From contig JASHXW010000317.1 in NCBI GenBank assembly GCA_030043395.1, positions 1-7,161 of the forward strand: DNA of 7,161 nt, read 5' to 3'. The position numbers were made by a program, and so were the translations under genes. Origin of the DNA: Streptosporangiaceae bacterium. Lineage in GTDB: Bacteria > Actinomycetota > Actinomycetes > Streptosporangiales > Streptosporangiaceae. The notes below the pieces were generated by a model, which saw only the letters and a list, made by a program, of their open reading frames with translations, searched no databases and was not told the origin of the DNA. Below, in pieces: positions 6,148 to 7,161 of this stretch (within the stretch, counting starts at the first letter, position 1; each line of letters starts with the position of its first letter).

Positions 6148-7161
6148 ATGCACCTAGCCAGCATCGGCGCTAGGACCGGCCATGGTCTAGCGAAAATACG
6201 ACATGGCGGTCGGCTGCAGGAGTCCTCGTCGGCCGGGGCCGAGCCGAAACCCGCCTGGGCCGGAGTGTCGCGGTGGTGGTCGCTGGTTACGGCCTTCGCG
6301 GCTGGACTCGCGCTGGCCGGCGCTTTCCCGCCATTCGGCATCTGGCCGCTTGCCATGGCCGGGCCGGCCCTGCTCGTGCTGGCTCTGTGGGGCAAGCGCT
6401 TGCCAGCGACATTGGGCCTCGGGCTTACCTGCGGTGCGGCGTTCTACGTTCTCCTTCTTTCTTGGGTTGTCAATGTCGCTTGGTATGCGTGGGCCGGGCT
6501 TGCGCTGGCGGAGACGGTGATCTTCGGTGTCCTGGCGCTTGCGCTGCACCCGCTGCTGCGCTTGCGAGCCTGGCCGCTCGCCGTGGCCGGCTGGTGGGTG
6601 GCGCAGGAGGGCGTGCACGACCGGTTCCCGTGGGGCGGGTTCCCGTGGGGCAGGCTCGCCATGAGCCAGGCGGGGGCGCCGACAGCTGGCTGGGCCGCGA
6701 TCGGCGGGCCGCCGGTGCTTACTTTCCTGCTGGCCTTGGCTGGCGCGTGCGTCGCGTACCTGGCAATCACTCTTCTCGGTGGCAGCGCGGCACGCCTGGC
6801 TCGCCCGGCTCGCCTGACCGAGCCGGGTACCCGGCACGCCGGGCGCAGGCCTGCGGCCGCGGCCCTGGCAGTAGCTGCCGTCCTGGTAGCTCTGGGCGGC
6901 AACTTTGCCTGGCATCCGGCCACCGGGCCTGGCCCGACTGCGGAAGTCGCTGCCATCCAGGGCGACGTGCCGCACAGCAGGAACCTGCCCGACCAGCTCC
7001 GCGCTGCGACCGTGACGGAAAATCATGCCGCGGCGACCATCACCCTTGCCCGCCAGATCCGGGCCGGACTGCGCCCCGAGCCCGACATCGTGATCTGGCC
7101 AGAGAATTCCACTGACATCGACCCGAGCCTGTCACCGCCGACCTACGCCGCCATCGCCCAT
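6148..7161 (+). CDS. lnt: Apolipoprotein N-acyltransferase, 5' part (gene runs past the window end)
   Basis: Open to the last base, 338 codons seen. Lnt is a membrane enzyme that transfers an acyl chain from phospholipid to the N-terminal cysteine of diacylated lipoproteins, the last step after Lgt and Lsp. Numbering from ATG 6148: TM segments begin about residue 44, and GAFPPFGIWPL (58-68) is the conserved first-helix motif. GGFPWGRLAMSQ (163-174) and AAIGGPP (183-189) match the family. The nitrilase-like periplasmic domain begins at VAAIQGDVP (267-275), and E319 in IWPEN is the catalytic Glu. The catalytic Lys and Cys lie beyond the window. The start is uncertain. ATG 6148 has no clear SD; ATG 6052 has GGGAG close by but gives a long Pro/Arg-rich leader; GTG 6265 begins five residues before TM1. 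Low GC3 around 6181-6210 argues for a late start. Whether a Ppm/Dpm1 domain is fused downstream, as in Mycobacterium, cannot be seen. Confidence 0.88.
   Translation, partial: MHLASIGARTGHGLAKIRHGGRLQESSSAGAEPKPAWAGVSRWWSLVTAFAAGLALAGAFPPFGIWPLAMAGPALLVLALWGKRLPATLGLGLTCGAAFYVLLLSWVVNVAWYAWAGLALAETVIFGVLALALHPLLRLRAWPLAVAGWWVAQEGVHDRFPWGGFPWGRLAMSQAGAPTAGWAAIGGPPVLTFLLALAGACVAYLAITLLGGSAARLARPARLTEPGTRHAGRRPAAAALAVAAVLVALGGNFAWHPATGPGPTAEVAAIQGDVPHSRNLPDQLRAATVTENHAAATITLARQIRAGLRPEPDIVIWPENSTDIDPSLSPPTYAAIAH
6168..6192. repeat. Imperfect inverted repeat at the lnt 5' end
   Basis: CGCTA-G-GACC (6168-6177) pairs with GGTC-TAGCG (6184-6192): nine base pairs with one bulged G (6173) around the hexaloop GGCCAT. 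AAAATA follows at once. There is no T-run in either direction, so it does not look like a terminator. It could be an operator, or an RNA hairpin in the lnt leader if translation begins at GTG 6265. If ATG 6148 is the true start, it lies in coding sequence and may be chance. Confidence 0.4.

Noticed and set aside
6273..7115. A 280-codon + strand frame within the lnt region
   Set aside because: It is out of frame with Lnt, which shows the conserved PPFG, FPWG and WPEN motifs. The alternative product is Arg/Pro/Gly-rich with no family features.
191..7161. A biosynthetic or defence cluster joining methyltransferase, serS, protease and transporter
   Set aside because: The genes alternate in strand, no carrier, synthase, nuclease or toxin gene is present, and serS and lnt are housekeeping. 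A self-resistance role for this SerRS (as in seryl-nucleoside antibiotic clusters) has no support in the neighbours.

Overview
This is a GC-rich chromosomal segment, with codon third positions almost always G or C, GTG starts and GGAGG-type ribosome binding sites. All of this points to a filamentous-type actinomycete (Streptomycetales or Streptosporangiales-like). I cannot name the genus from the sequence alone.

Layout, left to right: the last 23 codons of an unidentified + strand gene (1-74); a class I SAM-dependent methyltransferase (191-979, +) with an AT-richer leader that holds a possible 17-codon upstream ORF; a 44-bp convergent junction with a 20-bp tandem duplication that forms a hairpin; serS, seryl-tRNA synthetase (1024-2268, -); a 266-bp divergent spacer with candidate promoters and short phased repeats; a secreted sedolisin-like (S53) protease with an Ig-like domain and six ricin-B repeats (2535-5027, +); an EamA/DMT-family 10-TM transporter (4991-5932, -) whose 3' end overlaps the protease by 37 bp; a 215-bp divergent spacer; and the 5' part of lnt, apolipoprotein N-acyltransferase (about 6148 to the window end, +). 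The lnt frame has no stop inside the window.

The genes do not form an operon or a recognisable pathway. Neighbours alternate in strand, so each has its own control region. serS and lnt are housekeeping genes (tRNA charging and lipoprotein maturation). The protease is an exported hydrolase that probably binds carbohydrate. The transporter and methyltransferase have no assignable substrate. I see no CRISPR array, tRNA, rRNA, insertion sequence or defence system.

The points most worth a second look are the domain architecture of the protease (no room for a full sedolisin propeptide, an Asn at a usual calcium-ligand Asp, two complete beta-trefoils), a sharply bounded AT3-rich patch inside serS, and the unusual 5' leaders of the methyltransferase and lnt. 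I found no clear evidence of a wholly new system.
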